Origin: a virus
Length of the DNA stretch: 51,463 nucleotides
Virus record (IMG/VR): IMGVR_UViG_3300010153_000011
Span: 1-51,463 of that record
Strand: one strand, 5' to 3'
In this document: piece after piece, positions 8,257 to 19,900 of the stretch
How positions within the stretch are numbered: the stretch's first letter is position 1
How the letters are laid out: every line of letters begins with the position of its first letter
The notes under the pieces: generated by a model
Told to the model about the DNA's origin: nothing
What the model saw: only the letters and a program-made list of their open reading frames with translations
Databases searched by the model: none
Program-made: the position numbers and the translations under genes

Positions 8257-8534
8257 AGATTGAGAGTTTTCTCACTCGTAAGTTAGTCGCCACACCTGAA
8301 GACATAGAAATGCAATTAGAATTATGGGCTTACGTAGTAGCAACACATTACAGCATATCACTAAAAGAGGTACATGAAATGACCCCAGCGACATTCCAAC
8401 AATCTCTCGCATGGGCGCTTGCTGGTAGGAATCAACAGGAAAAGCAAAAGAAGCGGCAGCGCCAAGAGTCAAAAAGCGGAGGTCGGGAGACTGTCTCCCT
8501 CGACTACGATTGGCTTGAATTGGAGGACTTTTGA
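8220..8534 (+). CDS. Tail assembly chaperone extension (gpGT-like), read by probable -1 frameshift
   Basis: This -1 frame is open from 8220, just after a TAA at 8217-8219, to TGA 8532-8534. It overlaps the last 37 bases of the short chaperone. The first ATG (8310) lacks a clear ribosome binding site, and coding-like sequence begins well before it (LEIESFLTRKLVATPEDIEM). The product continues with WAYVVATHYSISLKEVHEM, FQQSLAWALAG and a basic Gln/Lys/Arg linker, then ends in DYDWLELEDF. This arrangement is the classic G/GT frameshift product of long-tailed viruses. The shifted protein would have about 215 residues. Separate initiation at 8310 is the alternative. Confidence 0.55.
   Translation, partial: NATGRFYERRRLEIESFLTRKLVATPEDIEMQLELWAYVVATHYSISLKEVHEMTPATFQQSLAWALAGRNQQEKQKKRQRQESKSGGRETVSLDYDWLELEDF
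8233..8247 (+). promoter_or_regulatory. Candidate -1 ribosomal frameshift site for the gpG/gpGT-like chaperone
   Basis: Within the 37-base overlap of the two frames the zero-frame codons read GAT TTT ACG AAA GGC. The T-run at 8235-8238 lets a tRNA paired with TTT at 8236-8238 re-pair perfectly one base back. The AAA at 8242-8244 is a second, less perfect option. No canonical X-XXY-YYZ heptamer is present, so the exact slip site is uncertain. Confidence 0.35.
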
Positions 8535-9679
8535 TGGTAGCACTAGCAGGTTTAACTACGGCTATGAGCGGATTAAGTTCTGCTGCTAGTGGGCTCAGTG
8601 GTATCTTTAGTAGTCTAGGCGGTCTACTCAGTAGCATTGGAAGTGCTATAATGAGTGCTTTTGGTACTGCGATGGATTTTCTAAAAGAGAAGTTCCAAGC
8701 AATAAAGGACTGGTGGAATGACAATATACAGCCTATTTTCGATGAGTTTTGGGAGTATGTAGGTCCCACAATAATGGCGATATGGGACTCGTTTAGTGCT
8801 TTGGGGACAGGTGCTATTGACTTAGTGGTAGGGGCATTTAACCTACTAGTAGAGGGTGCTGAAATAGCATGGCAGGGTTTAACCTCGAGTATGTCGTTTA
8901 TGTGGGATGGTTTAGTAATGCCTATTTTTGAAATGTTTTCTGCTCTCTTTAGCGGAGTTATTGCTCTTGCTACTGGAGATTGGGAAGGGTTTATTGATGC
9001 TGCTAAAGACTATTGGAATGATGGTGTTGTACCCCTTGTTGACTATTTTATAACCCCGTTCTTAATTGGATTAGACGCTATTGGGACTGCATGGGATTTC
9101 TTAGTAGACCTTATGATGTCAGGATGGGACTTAGTAATGGGAGTCTTCGACTTCACTTGGAAGGACCTTTTACCTGATTGGAGTTGGAGTGATATTATTC
9201 CGGGCGCTTTAAGCGATTTCTTTTCACTAGATAATCTAAGTAATGTTTTTGACAGTCTTGCATCTACGTTTGACGCAGTAGTAGAGCCAATTGTTGATGC
9301 TATAAATGATTATATCATTGACACTATCAATGACGTAACAGGATATGAATTACCCGTTATAGGTGAAAGTCTTAGGAGTATGACTGGTGTAGATAAAATC
9401 CCTCAACTTGCTGAAGGTGGAATTGCTAGTGGGCCTATGAGTGGCTACCCTGCTGTGTTACACGGTACTGAAGCAGTAGTCCCTCTATCAGGTGGTCGCT
9501 CTATCCCTGTGGAAATGAAAGGCGGCGGTGGGAAAGGTAACACCTTCAATATCACTATCAACCCAAGTGGTATCACAGACCGCACTGACAAGCGTGAACT
9601 CGCTCGCACTATGGGTAACATGATTCAACAAGAAATATCACGTGCTATGGGTGGCACTACTATGAGAGGGAGGATGTAA
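8534..9679 (+). CDS. Tape measure protein, short
   Basis: A 381-residue protein. ATG 8534 is chosen because GGAGG at 8522-8526 is spaced 7 bases from it, and it overlaps the previous TGA (TGATG). Residues 1-60 are Gly/Ser/Ala-rich and hydrophobic. They are followed by a Trp-rich helical body with repeating hydrophobic blocks (KDWWNDNIQPIFDEFWEYVG; KDYWNDGVVPLVDYFITPF). Near residue 290 is the tape measure hallmark LAEGGIASGPMSGYPAVLHG, followed by TEAVVPLSGG and then a C-terminal TFNITINPSGI segment. At about 1.5 angstroms per residue the tail would be roughly 55-60 nm. That is short for the group. Confidence 0.8.
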   Translation: MVALAGLTTAMSGLSSAASGLSGIFSSLGGLLSSIGSAIMSAFGTAMDFLKEKFQAIKDWWNDNIQPIFDEFWEYVGPTIMAIWDSFSALGTGAIDLVVGAFNLLVEGAEIAWQGLTSSMSFMWDGLVMPIFEMFSALFSGVIALATGDWEGFIDAAKDYWNDGVVPLVDYFITPFLIGLDAIGTAWDFLVDLMMSGWDLVMGVFDFTWKDLLPDWSWSDIIPGALSDFFSLDNLSNVFDSLASTFDAVVEPIVDAINDYIIDTINDVTGYELPVIGESLRSMTGVDKIPQLAEGGIASGPMSGYPAVLHGTEAVVPLSGGRSIPVEMKGGGGKGNTFNITINPSGITDRTDKRELARTMGNMIQQEISRAMGGTTMRGRM

Positions 9680-9681
9680 TC

Positions 9682-10911
9682 ATGGGTGATGGATATGGCT
9701 CTCCGATTAGGTTACACTTTGAAGACCCTGAAAGAATGGCGGAAGCCGGTTACGAAGATGGTATGGAATTACAGGCTTTGAGTATAGCCCTGTCTGTAGA
9801 AAGAAAGGTAGGTGGTATGAGTCTACCTTATTTTGGAGGTCAACGTCTAGGGATAGATATGAATCGTTCTAATTCTACTATTATCATTGAAGGGATTTTT
9901 ACAGATGATGGCTTAGGTAGAAGAGGAATATCTGCTAAGTCTGCATCAGCAGTAATAGATTTTGGGTTCAGGATGCAAGATGCTAGAGCAGTAGGTGGTA
10001 TTACAGATATATCCCAAGGACACTTAAGTGCTTTAGCAAATGGCGATGGTAACGCTTCAGCCCAACACGGATTTTTGAAATTAAAAGGACAAGATGGGAC
10101 TACACACACTATATCATTTCAAAGAGATACCGGGGGTTCAGTAGGGTACGTAAGTGCTCAAACTGTTAGAGTTAAAAATCTCACTGGCGCTGGCACATAC
10201 ATCACCCCTGCTCAATTGGCTACTGCTGTAGCGAGTGCTATAGCGGCTATCAGTGGTAGCCCCTTTACAACTTCTATATCTGCTTCAGATGCTCCTAATG
10301 GTGGAGATGCTAAACTTACAATTACGCAAAGCACTTCCGGCTCTATGACAGCGGAGTCTTCTGTTAAGTTTGAAAACAATGGAAATATAGAACCTTATAA
10401 TGAACTTTTCAAAGGTGGTAGAAATGCTTCTAATACTGGAGGTAAGTCTGCCGGTGACAAAGTGCAGGACTTGTATGGTATACTTCACAATACAGGTAGA
10501 GGCGGCGTTGCGTCAACGTTGCTGAGAGGTAGTATTGGTTTAGTTTCTAATACCTTAGCAGTCATAGCAACTGCGGGGGCTGCACTAGAGCAAGGTATGT
10601 TATCAAAGTTCGATAGAGGAGATATAGTAGGTGATTATCCTATAGGTATTCAGATTCCATATAACTCTATGATAACAGCACCCGATGGTAATAAATATGC
10701 TGCTAGAAACTTCTTAGTTCCTACTGGGACTGTGGATATTAATGATAAGATGTCACATACTAATGATAATGCGGCTGGTGTAGATTTTAAAGAGTCTGAT
10801 AAAACAACTGGAATTAAGGGCGCTGTACAAAAGTTCGATGTCGCTTACAGTGCTGCTGAAGAGCACTACACTTATCAGATGGTCTTTGTACCAATAGACT
10901 TCCTAGGTTGA
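9682..10911 (+). CDS. Probable distal-tail/tail-tip protein
   Basis: A 409-residue protein that starts 2 bp behind the tape measure gene with GAGGGAGGATG upstream. N-terminal residues 1-110 are beta-rich (YEDGMELQALSIALSVERKV; NRSNSTIIIEGIFTDDGLG). Residues 135-235 carry an inserted beta-alpha domain (ITPAQLATAVASAIAAISG, then DAKLTITQSTSGS) of a kind also seen in the connector-like protein. The C-terminal part (GDYPIGIQIPYNSMI; EEHYTYQMVFVPIDFLG) resembles tail proteins that bind the tube end. Position between the tape measure and the giant gene fits a distal tail or baseplate ring protein. The family is not certain. Confidence 0.5.
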   Translation: MGDGYGSPIRLHFEDPERMAEAGYEDGMELQALSIALSVERKVGGMSLPYFGGQRLGIDMNRSNSTIIIEGIFTDDGLGRRGISAKSASAVIDFGFRMQDARAVGGITDISQGHLSALANGDGNASAQHGFLKLKGQDGTTHTISFQRDTGGSVGYVSAQTVRVKNLTGAGTYITPAQLATAVASAIAAISGSPFTTSISASDAPNGGDAKLTITQSTSGSMTAESSVKFENNGNIEPYNELFKGGRNASNTGGKSAGDKVQDLYGILHNTGRGGVASTLLRGSIGLVSNTLAVIATAGAALEQGMLSKFDRGDIVGDYPIGIQIPYNSMITAPDGNKYAARNFLVPTGTVDINDKMSHTNDNAAGVDFKESDKTTGIKGAVQKFDVAYSAAEEHYTYQMVFVPIDFLG

Positions 10912-10920
10912 GGTGAAATA

Positions 10921-13900
10921 ATGCCGATAATGTTACAATCCAACCACGCACTTTTCTTTGATGGTGTAAGCGACGGTGTCATTATCCCTCAAGGTGTATT
11001 TAGTAAACTAGGTAGAGATAACTCAGACGGTGAAAGAAACGCCTCTGACATAATAAGTGAATCTTCTCAAGGCGCTAGAGTAAACAGCGTAATTAGCGAC
11101 GCATTAGGTAAAGAAATAGCAATAGAAGCATGGGTTACTCCTGACTGCGGTGGTGTGATACTTCAGAAATCATCTCAATTTTGTTTGAAACTAGGTAATG
11201 TAGATACACCCGGACCAGCATCTTTTGAGGTAAATCTTCAAACTGATAATGGTTTTAGAAAAGTCATAATTTCCACAGCGAGAGAAATCTCAAACGGTTA
11301 CGATGGTACTGTATATCCTAGTACAACTAACAATGGGTTTGAAGACTCTTTCAACCGCTTCGTAGGTTCTAAGGATGATGCTACTAATCTAAATATCAAC
11401 CAAAGACCATTAATTCATATTGTTGCTAGTATGAGTAAGGGTGTAGTTAGTCTTCACATCAATGGTCAATTAATGGCTGAAGAGATAGTAGGTAGATGCT
11501 TTTTACCTGAATCAGATGACCACGTGTACATAGGTGGGGAAGGTGGTGAGTTCCGTGGAGTTATTGAAAGCGTTCACATAAGTTCTGTATTTTCAAATGA
11601 AATGATAACTCGTAACGCAGCCTTGGTTAACAACAATACTCTAGCGTTGTTTAGATTTGAAGAGCCTATAGAACCTGTAGAAGGAATCTACACTATCTCA
11701 TCTATCGCATCGGCAAGTAATCTTTCAGCCATAAATATCAGTACAAGCGATGCTGCTTTATTAGCATCTAAACTAACTGGTAAAACTGTAACTAGCGGTA
11801 CAATAGATTTTACAGCCACTCCTTACTCTTCAGGTAACTACAGTGTAGTTGATTACAAAACTGTACCCGGTACAAAAAACATCCGTGCTATACCTCATGT
11901 CCCATACAATCTTCTAATCAATCCCGGTTCTATAAATCGTGACACTCAAAAGCCGAATCAATCTCCACCTGAGCGTGTACGTTTACACAATATAAATGTC
12001 AGCACTGGGGCTATACTAGTAAGTAGTATTCACTTAGATTTTGACGGCTCTACTAATGGAGACGGGCTTAGGCCAGTATTACATTCTCGTAGTAGTGGTA
12101 CTGGTGATGATTACTTTGTAGTGGTTAGCGCCGACCTTTTACTAGACAATGGGTCGGGTAAGCCATATCAACCACCTCACTTAGCATCTCAACTTATTGA
12201 TAGGACAGGTCAAATGGTGCTTGACGAAGGTCACTTTGAGCAACACGGTATTGTTTTCTCTAGTAGAATGGCTACGACTACTAACGATACGAATAACCCC
12301 TTTGCTGTTACATGGCCTACTACATTAGACGAATCATTTCAGATAGGACACTCAGGTAGACACATACTCAATCATGTTACAGGTCATCATTATCTCAGGA
12401 ATATGCCGAGAGCGAGTGAAGAAAACTTAGACCAGCAATTTGGAAATGCTGATATTGTTGAGTTGATATATGACGGAGCGGCACAGGGTATAGAGAAGCA
12501 GTTCCCTATCAATAGTAAAATAGATTATTATCGAGATATTGCTCAAAGTAGAATAGTAGATATTACTTCATCTAGCACTGTCTCAGATTCGGTAGACAAT
12601 GGATTAGCAGCCCCTTCTAGGAAATTAATAGCAATCGGTGGTGGAGGCTTTAACCCAATGCCATTCGCTTTGAAAGGCCCCTTACCACTAAGTATAGATG
12701 ATGTAGATGATAACATACGTAAACATCATCTTAGACCATCTAAGACTAGTAGAGTTGCTATTTTAGAAGTTGATTTATCATCATACAATTTAGCATCATA
12801 TGTTGAAATACATTACAATGCGATTGATTTTACTGGTGTAAGCATGGGTAAAACCACACCAATGTTAATGGTCGAAAAAACTGTCCCTGCCGCTAACCAC
12901 TTACTTACAGGGACTACATACGTAATAGATGCCATTGAAGCATCTTTGGCTAGTGGTAAGATTCTACATGCACCGGGTGGTATCATTGAGATTTCTGCTC
13001 CTGTTCAAGGTGATTTAGCAACAGCGTCATTCACTCATTCTTTGGTTGGGGATAACAGTGAAGGTTTTGAAAGTGACTCAGAACTAGATGAAAGATACAC
13101 TCCTCAAAACTATACAACGATGACTACTGAACCAAGAAGACCTCCTCAAAATATAGCAGCATCACATACCTCTAAAGAAAGTCACGAATCTGTTTTCCAT
13201 CACTTGATGATAGAGGTTAGTAACGCAGGTAAGTTTAGCGCATCACCAAGACCTTCAGCATCAACTAGTTCGGGTGCTGCTGGTGAGTTCGATATAGCGA
13301 TAGCAGCATCTGCTGGGCCTGTACATGAAATGTTTGACATAATAGACAATCATGCTACTACGACTCCGGGTGTACAACAACGCATTTACGTACAACCATC
13401 TGACCGTAGTAGAACTGCTCAATTGAGACATGTAAAAACAGTAGCAGATAACGCAAATGATTCTCACTTTGCTAGTATAATGTACTTAATGACTAGAGGA
13501 AAACTACGTAGCATTATTGAAGAAGAGGGAGAAGATGGTGCAGAGAGGTTTACTACGGTAAAATGTGTCGGTATAAATGCAGCAATTATCAACAGAAACG
13601 TAGATGAAATAGGTTCAGGAAGCCCTGACTCACACGTAGTCAAAGAGATAGACCCAAACGCCCCAGTGGTGACTGTTACGCTAGGAGGAGTAGGGCAAGG
13701 AGCGTATGATACAAACCCATCATTCGACCCAAGTACACTATCGAGGCTGCCTTATAACACAAGGTTTGGATTTTCTTGTCATGCTTTGTCTGTTCGTACA
13801 GACCGTGATACTACTGCTGGTGACCGTATTCAGTTCATTGAAGTGCGTGCTCTAAACAACAACTCTGAGGATTTGAAATCATGGGGTACATATCCGTTCC

Positions 13901-16900
13901 CAAAGAAGGGGCGGTTATTCTTGAAAAACGGGGCTAGTGCTGAGTACAACAGTAAAAATGGAGTAGCCTTTTTCTTTAGCGATGATGACGTTACAACTCT
14001 TACCAATAAATATGTGTTAAGCGATGGTAGTAACGTTGCTGATTTCTACGAGTGGGTTCTCAAAACAGGGCTTAGTTCAACAGCGGGTGCTGTTACTAGT
14101 GGAAACTCAGTCACGGCTTCAATTGGTGAAATAATACTAGGTGATGGTAATTTCTATGCAGAAAACGCCACCGCTGATGGCTCTACTGTTAACGATAGAA
14201 TGTTTCAGTCAATGGACACCGTTACTCACGATTATCAGTTAGGTACTCAGTTCGCAAGTACACGTGCTTTAGTAGAGATACCTCTATTCAATGACCAGTT
14301 TTTCAAAGATATACCTAACGGAATACTACCGGGACCTGATAACTCTTTGAAGTTACATCTTGACCCTACAATGACAGCGCATACTTGGAATCCTTCACCT
14401 GTAGGAAGGCGTTATCAAGAAGTTTCACCTAGTGACCGCAGCGCACATTCCGCTTATGCTTATTCTCTATCACAGAATAATCATACTCGCAGCGCAAGTA
14501 TTCAAGGAGAGGCAATTACAGACACTAGTAACTACAAACTCTATGTTAGTAATCCTGACATTTTCCCTGCTGCTGATATAGGTAGTGCCAAGTCTTACTT
14601 CTATGTAGATAAAGTACAGCGACATCAAAGAGCATTCTTACCGAATGGTGAGTGGATTATTTACAATAACGACCCTTCTAGTGATGGTTTTATACAGTTT
14701 GAAGATGCTACTTATGCTCATTCTGAAAAGTTCTTGGAAACACATCAGACAGGTATGCAACTGCTAGTAGGAGGAGGTTATCAAAGTGAAAGTTTAGTCC
14801 CTCTAGTTGGTAGTTTCCTAAACCCATCTTCTTCTATAGAAAGAAGGAGTGAATACTATCATGACTCTGCTAGTGTTAAAACTCAAGGTGGTAATGTAGA
14901 TTATGGTCTACGTCAATATGTAAGTGCTGTTGAGTTTAAGGCAGGACCTACTACTAATCCTCATGCTGCCCGCATACAATCGGGTAGAGCACGAGGTCAA
15001 ATTATAGGCGTAGAGCCAATTATGAATGGTAGTACCTTTACTGGCTTAGTAGTGTTAATCTTTTCAGAAGAAGACATTGAGCAATTTCCTAATGTGCAAC
15101 CTAACATAGACAGTAACGGAAACGTTGTTTTTGAAACTGGAGATTATCACTACCTATTAGAAGCAACATCGCCTACTGGTAGCGTTAACAGATTTATTTA
15201 CTGGGGAGACACTGCTGCTACATTCCCTCATTTAAGTGGAACACCGACAACTCCTGATGACTTCAGAAGTTCGATTATAGTTGAGGATATTTTTAACAAA
15301 GGTAGCACATTACCTAATTATTATGATGCAAATCACGCTGATTACATACTAGACCAAGAGGCAGTATTAGTAAAAAGAGGTTTTATGTTTGGGTTTGACC
15401 ATGATAAGGATAGTTCAGCACTAGAAAATACACTTAATATCAGTGACACTTTCAGACCACCTACTGCTCGTCATCCGTGGACTATCAAACAACACGGCGC
15501 TGGTGGTCCTAGTCCATATATATCTACTACTTCTGTAATTGTCACAAATACAACTAGCGAGCGGTTATTACAATCAGATACTAATAGTCTTAATGTTCAG
15601 AAAGATGATTATGTTTACGCTGAGATTTTCAATACATCATCTTCTAGTATAACTGCTGTATACTTTATCGGTAGAGTTACTGTTATTGCTGAAGGACATG
15701 CTCAAAGCACGCCTTCATCTGATACAGTTTTAACTTTAGATGGAAGTATGACGAGCAGTATTGCTACCGCTATAAATAGCGCTATAAATGCAGCAGCAAC
15801 TCAAGTCTATCTTAGAGTCGGATGTCATGATATTATGGAAAATGATGATGAGGCTATTCTGAATAGAACTTGGTTATTCCCATATGCACCCGGTGGTCTA
15901 CGTAAAGGTGACACTGTATGGGCTAACATGACTTACAATAACCCTCACGCTGTGGAGGGTTTATTCGCCAAAAGCCGTGGTGTATTGAATGAAGCCTTAG
16001 TGTGGAATAGTTTTAACGGTGGTAAGGGAAGTCTAGCAACTGAGGCTCGTGACAGTATTCCGCTTGAGAACTTTTTGATTGGTAATACCTGTAGAGAAAC
16101 TGCTGAAAATTACATCCAGCACGTGAATAAGACAATTGAATTAAATTATGCAGAATTATTTGGCACTGAAAATAATGTTGCACCTCCTGTGGTTGCCTAT
16201 CTCGACCCTGCTCTAAAGGGAGATGACCACGCTCGTGTCCTTCTTTACGACTGCGCCCATGACCGTGAGTTTATCGCATTCCAAGACTTACAAATGCAAG
16301 TTCAGAGCAGCCCAAAGGCAGCAGAAATTGGTTACCAAAGACACACTAGTGGGTATAATCTTGCTACAGGAGGTGACCAAATTGATTTGGTTACTCACAA
16401 CATAGCATACAACGGTGCTAGTCAGAATGCTTTTATGACTCAAATTGATGTTGCTAATGGATTCCCAAGTCAAAACAAATATGTCCGTAGTACAATGCGT
16501 TCAAGATTTATGGAGAGCGCTTACGCTCATGATATTGCTAATAATTATTCAGCATCAAGTTTGGAGTCACCAATACTGGGTGCAGTAACATCATTAGTTA
16601 GTTTCTATCCCACTGGATTGAATGGTCAAGTTTATTCAAACGCCAGTGGATTAGCAACCACTACAACAGGTAGTGGTAGTGGTTTAACAGTAGATATTAC
16701 TACTTCAAGTGGTGCTATAACAGCGGCTACAATTAACGCTGCTGGAACAGGTTATGTTCATGATGATGTAATCACAGTTACTCAATCAGGAGCAAGCGGT
16801 GGTAAGTTTAGAGTTAGATTAGCACCAATAGGAGTTTCTACTAATCTTACTGCTTCTAATAGATTAACTCAGTATGGTAAGGGGCATGGCCACTTTGTAC

Positions 16901-19900
16901 ACACTGGTTATCATACAGGTGGAGCATTTAGTGAAAGAGCCATAGGAGATAGTATTTTACCTAGAACTGAAGATGCAGTTGTATTACCTTATTGGGCTAA
17001 TGAACTACACGAATATAGTCGTAAAATAAGGTCCGGTTTAGATAATTTTGTAGCAAAATTAGTAATCCACCGTGAGGCTAAAACAGGGGCATCTATGCGT
17101 GACCCATCTACATTCTTTGATACTCCTGACGGTACTAGAGTTATCCCTGCATTCTTGGCCCTACGTGGTATACGTTCTAGTAGCCTCGACTTGTCAAACA
17201 TGCGTGAGAATAGGTTACAGCATCTAAAACATTGGACTGATATGGATTTCACTAGAAGGCTATCAATAGACTGCGGTGAAATAGCAACACGTGATGGTGT
17301 TACCGATGTAGAGGCGGCTGCTCGTGAAGTTGTCAGAATGATTAACCAAGCGGGTGCTAAAAATGCTAGAACTAACAGTATCAGTGGAAAAACAGGGTCT
17401 GCTCACGACCCGGCAGTTTGGTGGGATGTAGATAAGGCACTTGATTCGCAAGATAATGGTAGTCATATGGGTTATTTTAGGGCTCATCTTGGTAGAGTAG
17501 TTCAAGACATTAAAGGTCGACAAGGATATTCAATAGTTATCCATAGCACTGTACCGGGCGCTACTGGTCGTAATTTCTGTGTATGGTTAGACAACGCTCG
17601 TGGTCAAGCACCATATCAACCTGAGTTCCTTATAGGTCATGGTGGAAGATTCAGAACTTTTTGGTGTCAACCTGATGAAATTAGCGGGGAAAATATGCAC
17701 CCTGCGCCAATGCCGTTAAACAAACATGGCAGACCATTTGCGCCTATCACTAGTTTACGCCAGTATAGTTTACCTGACGAAACAGGAACTCAAATAAAAT
17801 CCACCAATGATTTTGCTTTCCGTGGTGATGAAACATCTGACCCCATAAATAGGGCTATTTCAATGGTTACCGGCTCAGGTCAATCACATAATACAATTAA
17901 CACTGAATCATTAGAAGTAGAGGGCTATGCTACTAACTTCACTGAGGGGTTAAAGGTAGGTACACAAGCAGTCGGAAGAGTCAATTTCGGTGGATTAGTT
18001 GCCGCTGGTGTACCCGGCTTCGCTCCTGATACTGGTGCTTGGGGATTCGGGCGTAGGGGAGATAATAGATTTACTAAAAAATACGGTGATGTTGCTATAA
18101 CAAAGACCGGGAGTGAACTCGCAACTGCTTACAGCCCTTACGTTCCAGCCAGTCAAGTTTCTAATGACAGTATAGGCAACTCTCCATTATACGGTTTTGA
18201 GTTTAAAGACCACTTAGGAAATAGACATGGTATTCGTATAGTTTATCGTACAATGGATGAGAAGTTCATACTAGATGAAACACAGATTCCTGATACATTA
18301 GAGGATGAAATTGTAATCTACATAGATGACCGAGATGTAGGGCAGGGTGGCTTTACTATAGGTCATCACATGCACGGTTTAAGTGATGCAACTGGGCGTT
18401 TTGACCCTAATCCAACACACGCTACATTAGTGGGTTGGCGTGGTAATCGCTGGAATGGTGTTCCATCTGCTAATGCTGCTTATGATGTTAACATGTTTTA
18501 TTCCGCTAGTAACAAAGTATTGGTTATTTCAATGGCTCATGGGCCCTACAATGTTTGTCCTCACCCTGACCCTCTAGGTTATATGGGGTTCCCAGTAGAA
18601 AACGGGCTTATACAGGTTTCAGACCCATTTAACCACGCAGATGCTAAAGGCTCTTTCGGTAACACATTTTCTTATACACATCGTAGTACAGAAGCATCTA
18701 GCGGTGGCGGTGTTTTAAAGGCTTATTTCTATGGAGTAGAGGGGGCTAATTTCAGCAGTAGTCAAATTACTACTGCTGGGGCTTTTGACGCTACAACTAT
18801 CGCCCATGTCGCTAATGAGTTTGGAGCGAATACTGATTACATTAGAGCATTAATTTCATCTTGTGTAAATTGGACTAGTCTTGTAACTGATGAAGTTCTT
18901 GCTGCCGCTGTCACTGCTGCAATCAATATGAGAGGTCCAAACGTTCAGGATGGTACACCATTTGACTGTAGAGACTTCTTTGCTGCTGATGGTAGAACAT
19001 TAGGAGAGTGGGGAGTTGCAGATGATGCAATACGTATTCGTGCATACAATCCTAGTAGGAACATTGAGCCTATTTCTAATTTCTTTTCAGCAAGTATTCA
19101 TAGAGACATGGCTATACAATCAGCGCATATAGAACATGGCGATATTGAGAAAGTAGAACATGATGGAACTTTAGGTAGTAGTAATCGCTCGGCTACTGAC
19201 GCACAAATTGATGCTGGTATAAGAGCAGAATGTGGTTACATCCCTCATACTATAGTGCAAATTGTTAGTAAGGGTAAAGGCTCTAATGGTAACACTCCAT
19301 CTCCTGTATTAGTAGATTCTAAAAATGACCCAGTAGATACTGAAACTTGGAGTAGTAACTTAAACGGCGTTAGATTTATGGCCTATTCGGGTGACCACAT
19401 TCTCCCTATGGTTAACAATCCAACTCTTGAGATTGATGAAATTACTGCTACTGATGTAATCCTTGATTCTGCTAACGAATTATGGCACTTCGTGCGTCCT
19501 GCTGGTAGCGAAGGTGCATCTGTTAGTGATGGCTCCAGCGCTATTGCTAAAATAGCATCATTCGGTGATAAGTCGTTATTTTCTTATAGACAAGATACAG
19601 CGTTTGTTACTAGTGAAAATGGGGCAAACTCGCAGACTAAATTAGATATTATTACTAAGAGTGATGATTTCCCTACAGTATCAGCATCAGCAGCAGACGT
19701 TGCTCAACGCTTTGCTGACCATAGATGCTTTACTACTGCTGGTTTCCGTGTGTTAGGTAGTCTATACTCAACACCACAAGTATTCTTCCGTGGTGGCAGA
19801 GATAGCAGCGACCATTGGGTTCCATTATTCTTTGGTGGTGGCTTCAGTGGTGTCACTATAGACATCAATGATGGGACTAAGAATGACTACAGTGACAAAT

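Noticed and set aside
8272-8769. 165-residue open frame on the minus strand
   Set aside because: It lies antisense to the gpGT-like and tape measure genes, has no ribosome binding site pattern and a composition of a mirrored Gly/Ser-rich gene.
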